DNA from: Crassaminicella thermophila
Lineage (GTDB): Bacteria > Bacillota > Clostridia > Peptostreptococcales > Thermotaleaceae
Assembly: GCF_008152325.1 (NCBI RefSeq)
Contig: NZ_CP042243.1
Coordinates: 1,803,026 to 1,867,025 of the forward strand
DNA length: 64,000 nucleotides
Direction of reading: 5' to 3'
This document shows positions 34,068 through 44,206 of this stretch, one piece after another. Position 1 is the first letter of the stretch. The number at the start of each line of letters is the position of its first letter. The notes beneath the pieces are model-generated. The model did no database searches and had not been told where the DNA came from. It worked only from the letters and a program-made list of their open reading frames with translations. Made by a program: the position numbers and the translations under genes.

Positions 34068-35768
34068 TTACATTCTTTCAGGAGCAGCAATTCCAAGTAG
34101 CCCTAAACCATTTTTTATAGTCTGTTTTGCCGCATAAACAAGGGCTAATCTAGCTTTTTGTAACTCTTTATCTTCTACAATAATAGGAGAATTATGATAG
34201 AATCTATTAAATGCTTGGGCAACATCCACAATGTATCTAGTTACAATAGATGGTTCATATTTTCTTGCAGCCTCTTCTACTGTAGCAGGAAACATTTGAA
34301 TTAATCTTACCAAATCCATTGCATCTTCATTAGATAATAAACCATAATCTACATTTTCATCTATAGTTACTTGTGCTTTTCTTAATACACTGCATGCTCT
34401 TGCATGAGTATATTGAACATAAGGACCTGTTTCTCCATCAAAGTTTAAAGTTCTATCCCATGAAAATGTATAATCTTTTATTCTATTATTTGATAACTCT
34501 TGAAAAACGACTGCACCTATTCCAACTTGTTTTGCTGTTTCATCTATATTCTCTAAATTTGCATTTTTCTCTCCTATAATTTCTTTTGTTTTTTCAACAG
34601 CTTTTTTTAGTACATCTTCTAAAAATACTACTCTACCCTTTCTTGTAGACATTGTTCCTTCTTCAAGACTTACTAAACCAAACGGAACATGAATACAATC
34701 TTTTGCCCATTCATAACCCATAAGTTCTACAACTTTGAACCATTGTTGAAAATGTAGATTTTGCTGTGATGCTACAACATATATATTTTTATAAAAATCA
34801 TAATGTTCTTTTCTATAAATTGCCGCAGTAATATCTCTTGTTATATATAGCGTAGAACCATCACTTTTTCTTATTAATGCTGGTGGCATACCATATTCTT
34901 CTAAATCTACGATATCTGCTCCTTTTGATTTTTTAAGCATATTTTTCTCTTCCATCATTTTTAATACCCTAGGCATTTTATCAGAATAAAAACTTTCTCC
35001 AGCATAAGAATCAAAAGAAATATTTAACATATTATAAACACGATTAAATTCTTTTAAACTAACTTCTCTAAACCACTGCCAAAGTCTCTTTGCTTCTTCA
35101 TCTCCATCTTCTAATTTTTTAAACCACATTCTGCCTTCATCTTCTAATTCAGGGTTTTTTTCCGCTTCCTCATGGAATCGAATATATAGCTTTAACAATG
35201 TAGGAATTGGATTTTCTTCGACTTCTTTTTCATCTCCCCAATTTTTATAAGCAACAATTAACTTACCAAATTGTGTTCCATAATCTCCAAGATGATTTAT
35301 TGTAATCGTATCATAACCTAAAAAATCATATAATTTATATATTGAATTTCCAATCACTGTACTTCTTATATGCCCAATGTGAAAAGGCTTTGCTATATTA
35401 GGAGATGAAAATTCAACGATTACCTTTTTACCTTCTCCTATATTAGACGAACCAAAGGTATCTTTCTTTGTTAGAACCTCTCCAATAACAGATTTTGCAA
35501 AAGTTACTTTATCAATAAAGAAATTTACATAAGCAGCAACATTTTCAACTTTTTCAAATAGATCATTCTCCTTGATATCTTCAGCAATTTCCTGTGCAAT
35601 CATGTTTGGTGCTTTTCTAAAAATCTTCGCTAATTTAAAGCATGGAAAAGCAAAATCTCCCATCTGAGAATTTGGTGGAATTTCTATCATTTCAATTATT
35701 TCATCCTTCGTTAGTTCTTCAATTCTTTGAGACAGAATCTTAGCTATTTCTCTTTTAAAATCAATCAT
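34068..35768 (-). CDS. argS: Arginyl-tRNA synthetase
   Basis: Class I enzyme that charges tRNA-Arg. The 566 residues have the N-terminal additional domain, the HIGH signature (KPFHIGHIRSTVIGNS at about 126), a KMSK-like segment (MSTRKGRVV) and a C-terminal DALR anticodon-binding domain ending in MERM-type sequence. Preceded by an arginine T-box leader with promoter. Confidence 0.97.
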   Translation of the reverse strand: MIDFKREIAKILSQRIEELTKDEIIEMIEIPPNSQMGDFAFPCFKLAKIFRKAPNMIAQEIAEDIKENDLFEKVENVAAYVNFFIDKVTFAKSVIGEVLTKKDTFGSSNIGEGKKVIVEFSSPNIAKPFHIGHIRSTVIGNSIYKLYDFLGYDTITINHLGDYGTQFGKLIVAYKNWGDEKEVEENPIPTLLKLYIRFHEEAEKNPELEDEGRMWFKKLEDGDEEAKRLWQWFREVSLKEFNRVYNMLNISFDSYAGESFYSDKMPRVLKMMEEKNMLKKSKGADIVDLEEYGMPPALIRKSDGSTLYITRDITAAIYRKEHYDFYKNIYVVASQQNLHFQQWFKVVELMGYEWAKDCIHVPFGLVSLEEGTMSTRKGRVVFLEDVLKKAVEKTKEIIGEKNANLENIDETAKQVGIGAVVFQELSNNRIKDYTFSWDRTLNFDGETGPYVQYTHARACSVLRKAQVTIDENVDYGLLSNEDAMDLVRLIQMFPATVEEAARKYEPSIVTRYIVDVAQAFNRFYHNSPIIVEDKELQKARLALVYAAKQTIKNGLGLLGIAAPERM

Positions 35769-35799
35769 ATATATCCTCCTCTTGTATAATAGTCAAAAA

Positions 35800-36025
35800 C
35801 AAAAACTCCCACCTCTTAAATTAAGAGACGAGAGTTTTCCCGTGTTACCACTCTTATTGATACAACATGTATCCACTCTATTCCTCTATAACGGAAGGAC
35901 TCCGTTTTGCCTACTCATTTCAGCAAAAATCTCCAAGGTACGCTTCAATCTTAGTAGTGTATCGGACTCTCACCCTCTCCGATTCGCTTTGACACATCCT
36001 AGGATCTACTCTCCTCTTCACCGAT
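35800..36025 (-). promoter_or_regulatory. T-box riboswitch, arginine specific, controlling argS
   Basis: Minus-strand leader with the T-box sequence AGAGTGGTAACACGGG (about 35840-35855) and a terminator hairpin (35801-35838) that the T-box sequence can displace. The AGAGTA motif and stem I lie at the far end. By analogy with the pheS leader, where TTC follows CTGAAG, the specifier here is CGT (35942-35940) after TTGAAG. CGT is an arginine codon, matching argS. Confidence 0.88.
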
Positions 36026-36046
36026 AAAAGATTCATTTTGACTAAT

Positions 36047-36075
36047 AATTTATCATATATTTTTCCCTAAATCAA
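36047..36075 (-). promoter_or_regulatory. Promoter of the argS T-box leader
   Basis: Minus strand: TTGATT, 17-base spacer, TAAATT. The expected transcription start falls just before stem I of the leader. Confidence 0.7.
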
Positions 36076-36141
36076 GGGTTTTTCATTGTTTATTTTTTTC
36101 TTTAGAAAAATTGTAATTCTAAAGTTTAAAAAATATTGATT

Positions 36142-36171
36142 CTGACAAATTCTGTTAAAATATAGTATAAT
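36142..36171 (+). promoter_or_regulatory. Promoter of the racemase gene
   Basis: CTGACA, 18-base spacer, TATAAT about 40 bases before the start codon; divergent from argS. Confidence 0.6.
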
Positions 36172-36211
36172 AAACAATAAAATATTCATTTTAAACTGGA
36201 GGATGGATAGT

Positions 36212-36907
36212 ATGCATAAAAAATTAGGAATTTTAGGTGGAATGGGGCCTTTAGCAACAGCTGATCTATTTAGAAAGATTATACTCCTTACAAAAGCAAA
36301 GTGTGACCAAGAACATATCCATATATTAATTGATAATAATACATCTATACCGGATAGAACTGCTCATTTAATCGCTGGTGGAGAGGATCCAAGAAAATAT
36401 TTAATAGAATCCGCTAAAAGATTAGAATCAATGGGTGCAGATTTTTTAATTATGCCTTGTAATACAGCTCATTATTTCTATGAAGATATTATTAAAGAAA
36501 TTAAAATTCCTTTCCTAAATATGATTGAAGAAACAGCTAAATTTATTTCAGAAAAATATGATCAAAAGAAAATAGGACTTTTAGCCACTGAAGGAACCTG
36601 TAAGACAGGTGTATATGATAATATTTTTAATAAATATGATCTAGAAATTATAAAACCTATAAAGAATCAAAAATATGTAACAGATTTTATCTATGGCATA
36701 AAGGCAGGGCATAATGATATAAATTTAGAAGGATTTCATAAAGCTGTTGAAGAATTACAAGAAAATAATACAGAAATTTTTATTTTAGGTTGCACAGAAC
36801 TTTCCGTTGGATATGAAATGTTTAAAATGAAAGGAAATTATATTGATCCATTAGAAGTCATTTCCATTCGTGCTATTAATTTTGCTGGAAAAAAATCTAT
36901 AAAATAG
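36212..36907 (+). CDS. Aspartate/glutamate racemase family protein
   Basis: 231 residues of the Asp/Glu racemase superfamily. The two catalytic cysteines are visible: MPCNTAHYF at about residue 81 and LGCTELSVGY at about 190; the N-terminus is LGILGGMGPLATADLF. Most likely a broad amino-acid (aspartate) racemase rather than MurI, because of the GGMGP start. The first in-frame ATG (36203) directly touches the GGAGG ribosome site, so the next ATG is the start. Confidence 0.9.
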   Translation: MHKKLGILGGMGPLATADLFRKIILLTKAKCDQEHIHILIDNNTSIPDRTAHLIAGGEDPRKYLIESAKRLESMGADFLIMPCNTAHYFYEDIIKEIKIPFLNMIEETAKFISEKYDQKKIGLLATEGTCKTGVYDNIFNKYDLEIIKPIKNQKYVTDFIYGIKAGHNDINLEGFHKAVEELQENNTEIFILGCTELSVGYEMFKMKGNYIDPLEVISIRAINFAGKKSIK

Positions 36908-36940
36908 CAGTACAACTCATATGAGCTGTACTGCTATTTT
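36904..36940 (+). terminator. Terminator of the racemase gene
   Basis: Long stem AGCAGTACA...TGTACTGCT around CTCATATGAG, followed by TTTTG. Confidence 0.8.
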
Positions 36941-37001
36941 GTCAATATATGAATAAATATGATACAATGACATTATATCTTTAAACATGGAGGTAGCAAA
37001 A

Positions 37002-38111
37002 GTGAATATTCGATATATCTCTATATTGATGAAATACTTCATAGAAAAAAAAGAGTTTTTTCTATATCCTTACAAAGAAATCAAGAGTATTTTTGACATT
37101 GTCTTACAAAAGCAAATTTGGTTTTCCCATTTTTTTGTTGACTTTGTTCATGAAGATTTTTTAAAAGAATCCATAGATTATCAAAAAAGTATTATCTATA
37201 ATCAACACACAGAAATAAAATTAAAAAATAAATTTAAAAAGTTGTTTTTCTATAAAATAATCTTAATCGAAGACACTAATGATTATGCATTCAAAAATTT
37301 AGAAAAATTGGCCTCTTGGTTAGACAAAGAAAGAATCCATATAAACATCATTATCGTTCATATTCCTTCTAATACGATATCTTCTATTTTCTCAAATTTT
37401 GAGGATAAAGAAGCACTAACAAATTTTATTTATAAAAACATCAAGTATATTCAATATGAATCAATAGAAGAAGTTAATCTTTTAGAAATTGAAAAAATGA
37501 CAAAAGAAAAAAAAGGATACTATTTTGAACATAAAAAAGCTTACTTTACTACTATTTTCATGATATTAAATATCCTTTATTTTCTATTTATATCTATGAA
37601 AGGTAGCACCACAAATATTTATACGATTATTCAATACGGCGCTAAATATAATCCATTGATTGCAGCCGGAGAGTATTATAGACTAATTACAAATATCTTT
37701 ATTCACATAGGTATTCTTCATCTAACTCTAAACACTTATGCATTAAAGATATTAGGAAAAGATATTGAATATATGTATGGCTCTTTAAAGTTTGTATTGA
37801 TTTATCTTTTGGCAGGAATATTTGGAAGCCTTGCTAGTTTTTTATTTAGTAATGCAGTATCAGCAGGTGCTTCAGGAGCCATATTCGGTCTAATGGGTGC
37901 TTATCTATATTTTGGAATACGTCGTCCAGCAATTTTTTCAGCAAGATATGGTATGAATATTATTACCCTTTTAATCATTAATATTATCTTTGGTCTTACA
38001 AACTCAAATATTGATAATTTTGCACACATAGGAGGACTAATTGGAGGTTTTCTTACTAGCTATGCATTAGGCCTTAAGGGAGAAAAAATATTTAATAGAT
38101 ATTCAAAATAA
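37002..38111 (+). CDS. Rhomboid-family intramembrane serine protease
   Basis: About 369 residues. A soluble N-terminal domain of some 190 residues precedes six or more membrane segments. Catalytic serine lies in GASGAIFGLMGAYL and the histidine in NFAHIGGLIGGF; FIHIGILHLTLNTYAL is the conserved segment before them. The N-terminal domain resembles that of Bacillus GluP-like rhomboids only in placement. The ATG at 36987 is part of the ribosome site, so GTG at 37002 is preferred. Confidence 0.88.
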   Translation: MNIRYISILMKYFIEKKEFFLYPYKEIKSIFDIVLQKQIWFSHFFVDFVHEDFLKESIDYQKSIIYNQHTEIKLKNKFKKLFFYKIILIEDTNDYAFKNLEKLASWLDKERIHINIIIVHIPSNTISSIFSNFEDKEALTNFIYKNIKYIQYESIEEVNLLEIEKMTKEKKGYYFEHKKAYFTTIFMILNILYFLFISMKGSTTNIYTIIQYGAKYNPLIAAGEYYRLITNIFIHIGILHLTLNTYALKILGKDIEYMYGSLKFVLIYLLAGIFGSLASFLFSNAVSAGASGAIFGLMGAYLYFGIRRPAIFSARYGMNIITLLIINIIFGLTNSNIDNFAHIGGLIGGFLTSYALGLKGEKIFNRYSK

Positions 38112-38142
38112 ATTCAGGAGCCTTCCTGTTGATAGACAAACT

Positions 38143-38170
38143 AAAACCACTCATTTTGAGTGGTTTTTTT
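38143..38170 (+). terminator. Terminator after the rhomboid gene
   Basis: AAAACCACTCA/TGAGTGGTTTT stem with a TTT-rich loop and following T run; it abuts the stop codon of the convergent GerMN gene. Confidence 0.85.
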
Positions 38171-38740
38171 CTATTTATCAGGATATAATCCTTGTATATA
38201 TTCAAAAGGCTTACTTGTATCAACATCATTTATTTTATCTAAAATTTCTCCTTCAATCATAAATTGTACTTTTTCATTTCCTGGTAAAATAGTAAGGGTA
38301 TTCACTATACTAGCAAGGGTTAGGTAAGTATCTTCCTTATTTTTCTTTAGTCCTTCAACAAATTCTTTTGATAAATCTACTATAACCGTTTCTCCATCTT
38401 TTTTTACTGATAGTAATTTTGTTCCCTTTGGAATTGCATTAATATATTCACCAAAACCTTCAAAGTCAATAAGTTCTTTCATAACAAATTCTTCTATACT
38501 CATTCCTTTTAACTTTTCATCATTTGCTTTTATGCTATAAGCTTCATCAAATAAAAAAGGCTTGTCTTTATGTCTTAAAAATAGCACATAGTCTATAGTT
38601 TTCTCTTCTTTATTCTCATTTCTTTCTTCTTTTACAGTATTCATTGGTTTTTGAATATTTTCTTCTTTTTTATTGCATCCTGTTACAAACATACTAGTTA
38701 ATAATAGAATACATAAACATATCATAATTGATTTTCGCAT
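38171..38740 (-). CDS. GerMN-domain lipoprotein
   Basis: 189 residues. A lipoprotein signal peptide (hydrophobic residues 5-18, lipobox FVTGC) is followed by a charged linker and a GerMN domain (from about residue 50, with GTKLLSVKKDGETVIVDLSKEF). GerMN domains occur in GerM, a spore cortex/envelope channel protein, and other surface lipoproteins. This single-domain form may be a GerM relative, but its membrane and developmental timing are not shown. Confidence 0.85.
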   Translation of the reverse strand: MRKSIMICLCILLLTSMFVTGCNKKEENIQKPMNTVKEERNENKEEKTIDYVLFLRHKDKPFLFDEAYSIKANDEKLKGMSIEEFVMKELIDFEGFGEYINAIPKGTKLLSVKKDGETVIVDLSKEFVEGLKKNKEDTYLTLASIVNTLTILPGNEKVQFMIEGEILDKINDVDTSKPFEYIQGLYPDK

Positions 38741-38764
38741 CTTTATTCCCCCTTTAAATGAACA

Positions 38765-39223
38765 TTATTTTATATATTCTTTAAAATTTTCTTCATCAAA
38801 CACACGGATTCCTTCCTTCTTTAACAACGCTGCTGTAACACCATTACCTTCTTTTTTATTCCCCAAAAAACTACCATCATATATTATGCCACATCCACAT
38901 GATGGACTTCTTGCTTTTAAAATAGCAGTTTCAACCCCGTATAATTTAGCAATTTTTAATGTTTCTTGTGCACCCTTTATAAAATGCAAAGTTTTATCTT
39001 CTCCATTTTTATCCATAACTTTTGCTTTGTTCATTAGTACATCTTCACCATTTCCATCAACAATTTCACACGGTATTCTAGACGTAGGCAAACCTCCTAG
39101 TTGCTCTGGACATACCAGTATAGCTTTTTTCTCTTTTACAAGCTTTAATATTTCTTTATTTTTATTATTACCCCCATCATATCTACAATTAACCCCTGCT
39201 AAACAAGCACTTATTAGTATCAA
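38765..39223 (-). CDS. DUF523 family protein
   Basis: 152 residues, typical for DUF523 (YbbK-like): ISACLAGVNCRYDGG at the N-terminus, VCPEQLGGLPTSR, and KARSPSCGCG. The conserved cysteines suggest metal or redox chemistry, but no function is established. It starts with TTG and AGAGGTGGTG as ribosome site, 18 bases after mutS2. Confidence 0.9.
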   Translation of the reverse strand: MILISACLAGVNCRYDGGNNKNKEILKLVKEKKAILVCPEQLGGLPTSRIPCEIVDGNGEDVLMNKAKVMDKNGEDKTLHFIKGAQETLKIAKLYGVETAILKARSPSCGCGIIYDGSFLGNKKEGNGVTAALLKKEGIRVFDEENFKEYIK

Positions 39224-39241
39224 TTCACCACCTCTTTTCCC

Positions 39242-41617
39242 TTATTTTAATTCTACAATGGTAACGCCTGTTCCTCCTTCTCCATAAGTTCCATCTCTAA
39301 AACTTTTTACGTGTTTATGCTTCTTTAATAACTTTTTTATGCCTTCTCTTAAAACTCCTGTACCTTTTCCATGAATCACCGTTACCTCATTAAGTCCTGC
39401 AATATATGCATCATCTAAATATTTATCCGTATTCATAAAAGCTTCTTCTAATGTTTGTCCTCTTAAGTCTATTGAATTCTTTATAGTTTCAGCTTTTCTT
39501 TTTAAAATCTTTCCTGTACCTGTTTTTTGAATTTTTTCCTTTTCTTCTTTGTCAAGTCGTAAATTCTTAATATTTACATTTACCTTCATAATTCCTACTT
39601 GTACAGTTAAATCTCCATTTGCATCAGGCTTTGTTATAACACTTCCCTTTTGATTTAAATTCAAAAGAAGCACTGTATCTCCAATCTTCAAGTTTTTTGG
39701 TGGTTTTGTATTTACTGCTAAATCCATAGGAATACCTAAACCATCTTCCATATTATTTAGTTTTCCTCTTAACTTTCTTCTAGCCTCTTCTATCTTTCTA
39801 TTTCTTTCTTTTTCCTCCTGCTCTCTTGCTAAATCTCTTAATTCTTTTATAATCCTATCTGCTTCTTCCTTGGCATTTTTAAGAATTTTTCGTGCTTCTT
39901 CTCGTGCTTCTTTCATAAGCTTTTCTCTTTGTAATGCTAATTTCTCCTTCATTCTTTCATATTCATCTTTTTGCTTTTGTACAATTAGTTTTAATCTTAC
40001 AGCTTCATCTCTTTCTTCTTCAGCAATTCTTCTGTCTTTCTCAATTTTTGTTAATATATCTTCAAAAGCAATATCCTCTCTAGAAATTAAATTTTTGGAC
40101 TTATCTATAATATATTGATTAAGACCAAGTCTTTTGGATATTTCAAAAGCATTTGATTTTCCTGGAACACCAATCAAAAGTTTATAGGTAGGGCTAAGAG
40201 TTTCTACATTAAACTCTACAGATGCATTTTCTACGCCCTTCGTTGTCAAAGCAAACTGTTTTAATTCTGTATAATGTGTCGTAGCAATAGTTCTTACACC
40301 TAATTTATACAAATGATCTAAAATTGCAATTGCAAGAGCAGCTCCCTCAGTAGGATCTGTCCCAGCTCCAAGTTCATCTAATAATACAAGAGCATTTACT
40401 TTTATAGTATCTAGTATTTCAACAATATTGGTCATATGAGAAGAAAAAGTACTTAAGCTTTGTTCAATACTTTGCTCATCCCCAATATCTGCAAATACCT
40501 GTTCAAATACGGCTAACTCAGTTCCATAGTCAGCAGGAACATGAAGTCCACATTGAGCCATTAATGTAAGTAGTCCTACTGTTTTTAAAGTTACTGTTTT
40601 TCCACCTGTATTTGGACCTGTAATAACCAATGTTTTAAATTCATCTCCTATCCAAATATTTGTTGGGATAACAGTCTTTGGATCTAGCAAAGGATGTCTA
40701 CCATTTTTAATACGAATATATCCATTCTTATTCATTTTTGGCTCTACAGCACGCATTTTTACAGCTAATTTTCCCTTTGCAAATATAAAATCTAACATAG
40801 CTAATATCTTTTGGTTCGATTTAATCTCTTGTACTTTCTCTCCAATTAAAGTTGTCAATTCCATTAAAATTCTTTCTATCTCAGCCTTTTCCTTCAATTT
40901 TAATTCTTTTAACTCATTGTTTAATTCTACAATAGCCATTGGCTCTATAAAAAGTGTAGCTCCACTAGACGATTGATCATGTACAAGCCCTGGAATATTC
41001 GACCTATATTCTTGCTTTACAGGTACTACATATCTATCCTGTCTTATTGTGATAATAGCATCCTGAAGAAACTTCTGATTTTTGCTTGAAGATATAATAC
41101 TATTTAAACGATTTCGAATAGCTACATTCTTTGATTCAATGCTTCTTCGAATATTTTTTAATGTAGGACTGGCATTATCAGAAATTTCATCTTCTCCAAC
41201 AATACATTCATTAATTCGATCTTCAATCCTCTTAAAAGTAAAAAGACTGCTTACATATCCTTCTACTATAGGAAATCTACTTTCTTCCTTTTTCTCTTTT
41301 ATAAAATTTTTTAGTCTCCTTGCCGCTCTTAATGTATCAGAAACTTCAAGAAGCTGTCCTGGATAAAGAAATGTACCTATTTCAGCTCTCTTTAAATGAT
41401 ATGATAAATCATGAATTCCTCCTAAAGGAATATTTCCTCTCTGTATTATCATACTTGTTGCTTCATGAGTTTCTTGTTGCCAAGATACAATTTTTTCGTA
41501 CTCTATAGAAGGTTCAATTTTTTCTGCTATTTCTTTCCCTAAGCTCGTTTCTACTTGCTCTATTAGTTTATCCTTAATTTTTTGAAATTCTAAAACCCTT
41601 AAAGTTCTTTCGTTCAT
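39242..41617 (-). CDS. mutS2: MutS2 (RqcU) ATPase/endonuclease
   Basis: 791 residues. The MutS-type ATPase has Walker A GPNTGGKTVTLKT, Walker B LVLLDELGAGTDP and a long coiled-coil region (about 520-640), and the C-terminus is an Smr domain (SIDLRGQTLEEAF, then HGKGTGVLREGI). MutS2 suppresses recombination in some bacteria and, in Bacillus, rescues collided ribosomes. Second gene in the U32-mutS2-DUF523 series. Confidence 0.96.
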   Translation of the reverse strand: MNERTLRVLEFQKIKDKLIEQVETSLGKEIAEKIEPSIEYEKIVSWQQETHEATSMIIQRGNIPLGGIHDLSYHLKRAEIGTFLYPGQLLEVSDTLRAARRLKNFIKEKKEESRFPIVEGYVSSLFTFKRIEDRINECIVGEDEISDNASPTLKNIRRSIESKNVAIRNRLNSIISSSKNQKFLQDAIITIRQDRYVVPVKQEYRSNIPGLVHDQSSSGATLFIEPMAIVELNNELKELKLKEKAEIERILMELTTLIGEKVQEIKSNQKILAMLDFIFAKGKLAVKMRAVEPKMNKNGYIRIKNGRHPLLDPKTVIPTNIWIGDEFKTLVITGPNTGGKTVTLKTVGLLTLMAQCGLHVPADYGTELAVFEQVFADIGDEQSIEQSLSTFSSHMTNIVEILDTIKVNALVLLDELGAGTDPTEGAALAIAILDHLYKLGVRTIATTHYTELKQFALTTKGVENASVEFNVETLSPTYKLLIGVPGKSNAFEISKRLGLNQYIIDKSKNLISREDIAFEDILTKIEKDRRIAEEERDEAVRLKLIVQKQKDEYERMKEKLALQREKLMKEAREEARKILKNAKEEADRIIKELRDLAREQEEKERNRKIEEARRKLRGKLNNMEDGLGIPMDLAVNTKPPKNLKIGDTVLLLNLNQKGSVITKPDANGDLTVQVGIMKVNVNIKNLRLDKEEKEKIQKTGTGKILKRKAETIKNSIDLRGQTLEEAFMNTDKYLDDAYIAGLNEVTVIHGKGTGVLREGIKKLLKKHKHVKSFRDGTYGEGGTGVTIVELK

Positions 41618-41644
41618 TACAACTCTCCTTACTACTTGTTCTAT

Positions 41645-44113
41645 TTACATAACTCCTCTAAAGAAATGTCCCTTAGTTATTCCTTCTTCTTTCATTTTAT
41701 TTATAAAGCTTTTAATAGTTTTGCTTTCTATTCTTTTTCCTTTTAAAGTATTTTCTATAGCTTCTAGATATGCTTTTAAAGTATTTTTTACTTCCTCTTC
41801 ATCTTCCAGCATAAATTGTATCCTAAAGTTTGTTATTTTTGAATCTATCAATTCTTTTATATGTTCAATAAGACAAAGTTTTTGCGCATTTAGTATCTGA
41901 ATTTTGCAATTTTCATCGCTTATTATTGGAAAAACTATCCCTAATTGATCCTTTAATCCAAATTGTGTTTTTTTACAAGCTCCACAATGTTTTTTACCAT
42001 CAGAAACGAATGTAGAAACAGGGCAGTATTTACTAATCATAAGTGGCAAACTGCCATGAATAATCACTTCACACAAAGTATCTGCCCTTTTAATAATCTC
42101 TCTTATCTGCTTTAGTGTAAGCTCTAAAGACAATGTAATTTCATCTACATTCATATCTTTTAAAAATTCAATAGCTCCATTATTAAATACGTTAAAAGAA
42201 AAATCTGTAACTATATTTAAATTTTTAAAATCTTTCATTATATTCAATACACCTAAATTTGAAGCTAATATACCATCCATATTAGTTAACATATTAATTT
42301 TTTTCTTAATACTCTTTAATTCTTCATCTTCAGTAATTCTTGAAAATGCTAAAAACAATGATTTATTATAAGTTTTTGCAATTTTTAATGCTTCTTCGAT
42401 TGTTGAAAAATCACTATAATATATTCTATCTATGTCAAAATTCAGTACAGCTTTTAACTGCTTTATATTATTAACACTTACACTAATTCGTACATCTTTT
42501 GTCTTTTCTAACTTTTTATTATTAAATAAACTTTCCATTTTCTTTTGAAATCTTTCCAAATCAATTAGTTTTCTGTTATTATGATTTTGACGCAGTTTAT
42601 TTAGTCTTTCTATAGCCTTTCTTCTTAATCCATTTATTTCTCCAATAGGAATAGCTACTGATTCATCTAATTCAATCTCTAATTTTTTTAACTGATATGG
42701 CGTTTTTCCAAGCTTTGAAATCTGTTCATAAATTCGTTCCTTCTTCGTTGCCGTTTTCAAAGCTTTTTGGACCACTATATCCCCTTTTTCATGAATATAA
42801 TTTCCATCCTCATCCCATATGCATAATTCTATTTTACTTCCTAATTTACCTTTAAACTTACCATATAATGGAATGTTTTTATCTTTTCTCTCATAGCTTT
42901 CTTTTGCTTCTTTTAATAAAGCTACATCTGAAGTTTTATACACAAAACTATCTTTAAATACTGAATGCTTAAAGTTTATTTCAATCACTTCACCAGGATT
43001 TGCAGTATTTTTCTTTTGCCCTTTTTGAAATATATTTTCTACAATAGCACCTTTATGATTATCTTTAGACCATATTTCTAATCCGTCTCCCTTTGAAAGA
43101 TAATCTTCTAGTTTGATTTTAACACGCTTTTTGTTTTTATCATAATCAATAACTTTTCCTATTTTTATTCCTCTATTACTAGGCTTTTCAAAACTCATAA
43201 TGTTTTTTCCTACTTCTCCTAATATATAGCCTTTTGTAAATCTTCTGTTAAACATCTGTTTTACATCTTTTAAAGTTTTTGAATCTATTTGTGGTCTACT
43301 CTTATAAAGCATATATTGATCAATTGCTTTTCTATAAGCTTTTACAACAGTAGCAACATATTCTGGTCTTTTCATCCGTCCTTCTATCTTAAGGGATTTT
43401 ATACCTGTATCTAAAATTTCATTTAAATTTTCTAATGTATTTAAATCTCTAGGACTTAATAAATAATCTCCTAAATTATTTTTTATTTTTTTTCCTCTAT
43501 CCATATCTATTAAAGTATATTGTTTCCTGCAAGGCTGAGCACATCTTCCCCTATTTCCGCTTCGTCCTCCAATCATACTGCTCATAAGACATTGTCCAGA
43601 ATAACTAATACAAAGCGCCCCATGAACAAATACTTCTATATCTAATTGGGTATTTTTTTTAACTTTAAAAATTTCCTCCTTTGACATTTCCCTAGCTAAT
43701 ACTACCCTTTTAAATCCCATTGCTTCTAAAAGCTTTACCCCTTCAAAATTATGTACAAACATTTGGGTACTAGCATGTAGTTCAAAATTTGGAAAATATT
43801 CTCTAATAAATTTTGCTACGCCCAAATCTTGTACGATTATGGCATCTACATCTATATTATATAAAAAAGCTAAATATTTTCCTAATTCCACCAACTCTTT
43901 ATTCGATACCAAGGTATTCACTGTAACAAATACTTTAACCCCTCTTATATGACAATAGTTTACAGCTTCTATTAGCTCATCATCGTCAAAGTTTTTTGCG
44001 TATTGTCTCGCACTAAATAATTTTCCTCCTAAATAAACAGCATCCGCTCCATTTTGCACTGCAGCCTTTAAAGCTTCAAAGCTTCCAACAGGTGCTAATA
44101 ACTCTATGCTCAC
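41645..44113 (-). CDS. U32 family peptidase / tRNA or rRNA hydroxylation protein (RlhA-TrhP-like)
   Basis: 822 residues. The U32 core is clear: APVGSFEALKAAVQNGADAV at the start, ELHASTQM, and the cysteine region GALCISYSGQCLMSS ... GRCAQPCRKQY. A long C-terminal region corresponds to DUF3656, found in RlhA (23S C2501 hydroxylation) and its relatives; a second cysteine set (KYCPVSTFVSDGKKHCGACK) follows. Protease activity is unlikely. GTG start with AGGAGATGA. Confidence 0.9.
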   Translation of the reverse strand: MSIELLAPVGSFEALKAAVQNGADAVYLGGKLFSARQYAKNFDDDELIEAVNYCHIRGVKVFVTVNTLVSNKELVELGKYLAFLYNIDVDAIIVQDLGVAKFIREYFPNFELHASTQMFVHNFEGVKLLEAMGFKRVVLAREMSKEEIFKVKKNTQLDIEVFVHGALCISYSGQCLMSSMIGGRSGNRGRCAQPCRKQYTLIDMDRGKKIKNNLGDYLLSPRDLNTLENLNEILDTGIKSLKIEGRMKRPEYVATVVKAYRKAIDQYMLYKSRPQIDSKTLKDVKQMFNRRFTKGYILGEVGKNIMSFEKPSNRGIKIGKVIDYDKNKKRVKIKLEDYLSKGDGLEIWSKDNHKGAIVENIFQKGQKKNTANPGEVIEINFKHSVFKDSFVYKTSDVALLKEAKESYERKDKNIPLYGKFKGKLGSKIELCIWDEDGNYIHEKGDIVVQKALKTATKKERIYEQISKLGKTPYQLKKLEIELDESVAIPIGEINGLRRKAIERLNKLRQNHNNRKLIDLERFQKKMESLFNNKKLEKTKDVRISVSVNNIKQLKAVLNFDIDRIYYSDFSTIEEALKIAKTYNKSLFLAFSRITEDEELKSIKKKINMLTNMDGILASNLGVLNIMKDFKNLNIVTDFSFNVFNNGAIEFLKDMNVDEITLSLELTLKQIREIIKRADTLCEVIIHGSLPLMISKYCPVSTFVSDGKKHCGACKKTQFGLKDQLGIVFPIISDENCKIQILNAQKLCLIEHIKELIDSKITNFRIQFMLEDEEEVKNTLKAYLEAIENTLKGKRIESKTIKSFINKMKEEGITKGHFFRGVM

Positions 44114-44206
44114 TTATATCATCTCCTGTAAAAAATCCTATGCATTAAAAAAGTAGTAATATTATTATATCACTACTTTCATAATACCATTAAAAAGTTT
44201 TATATT

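Noticed and set aside
38673-39287. 204-residue frame opposite GerMN and DUF523 genes
   Set aside because: Covers two well-supported minus-strand genes; no recognisable domain.
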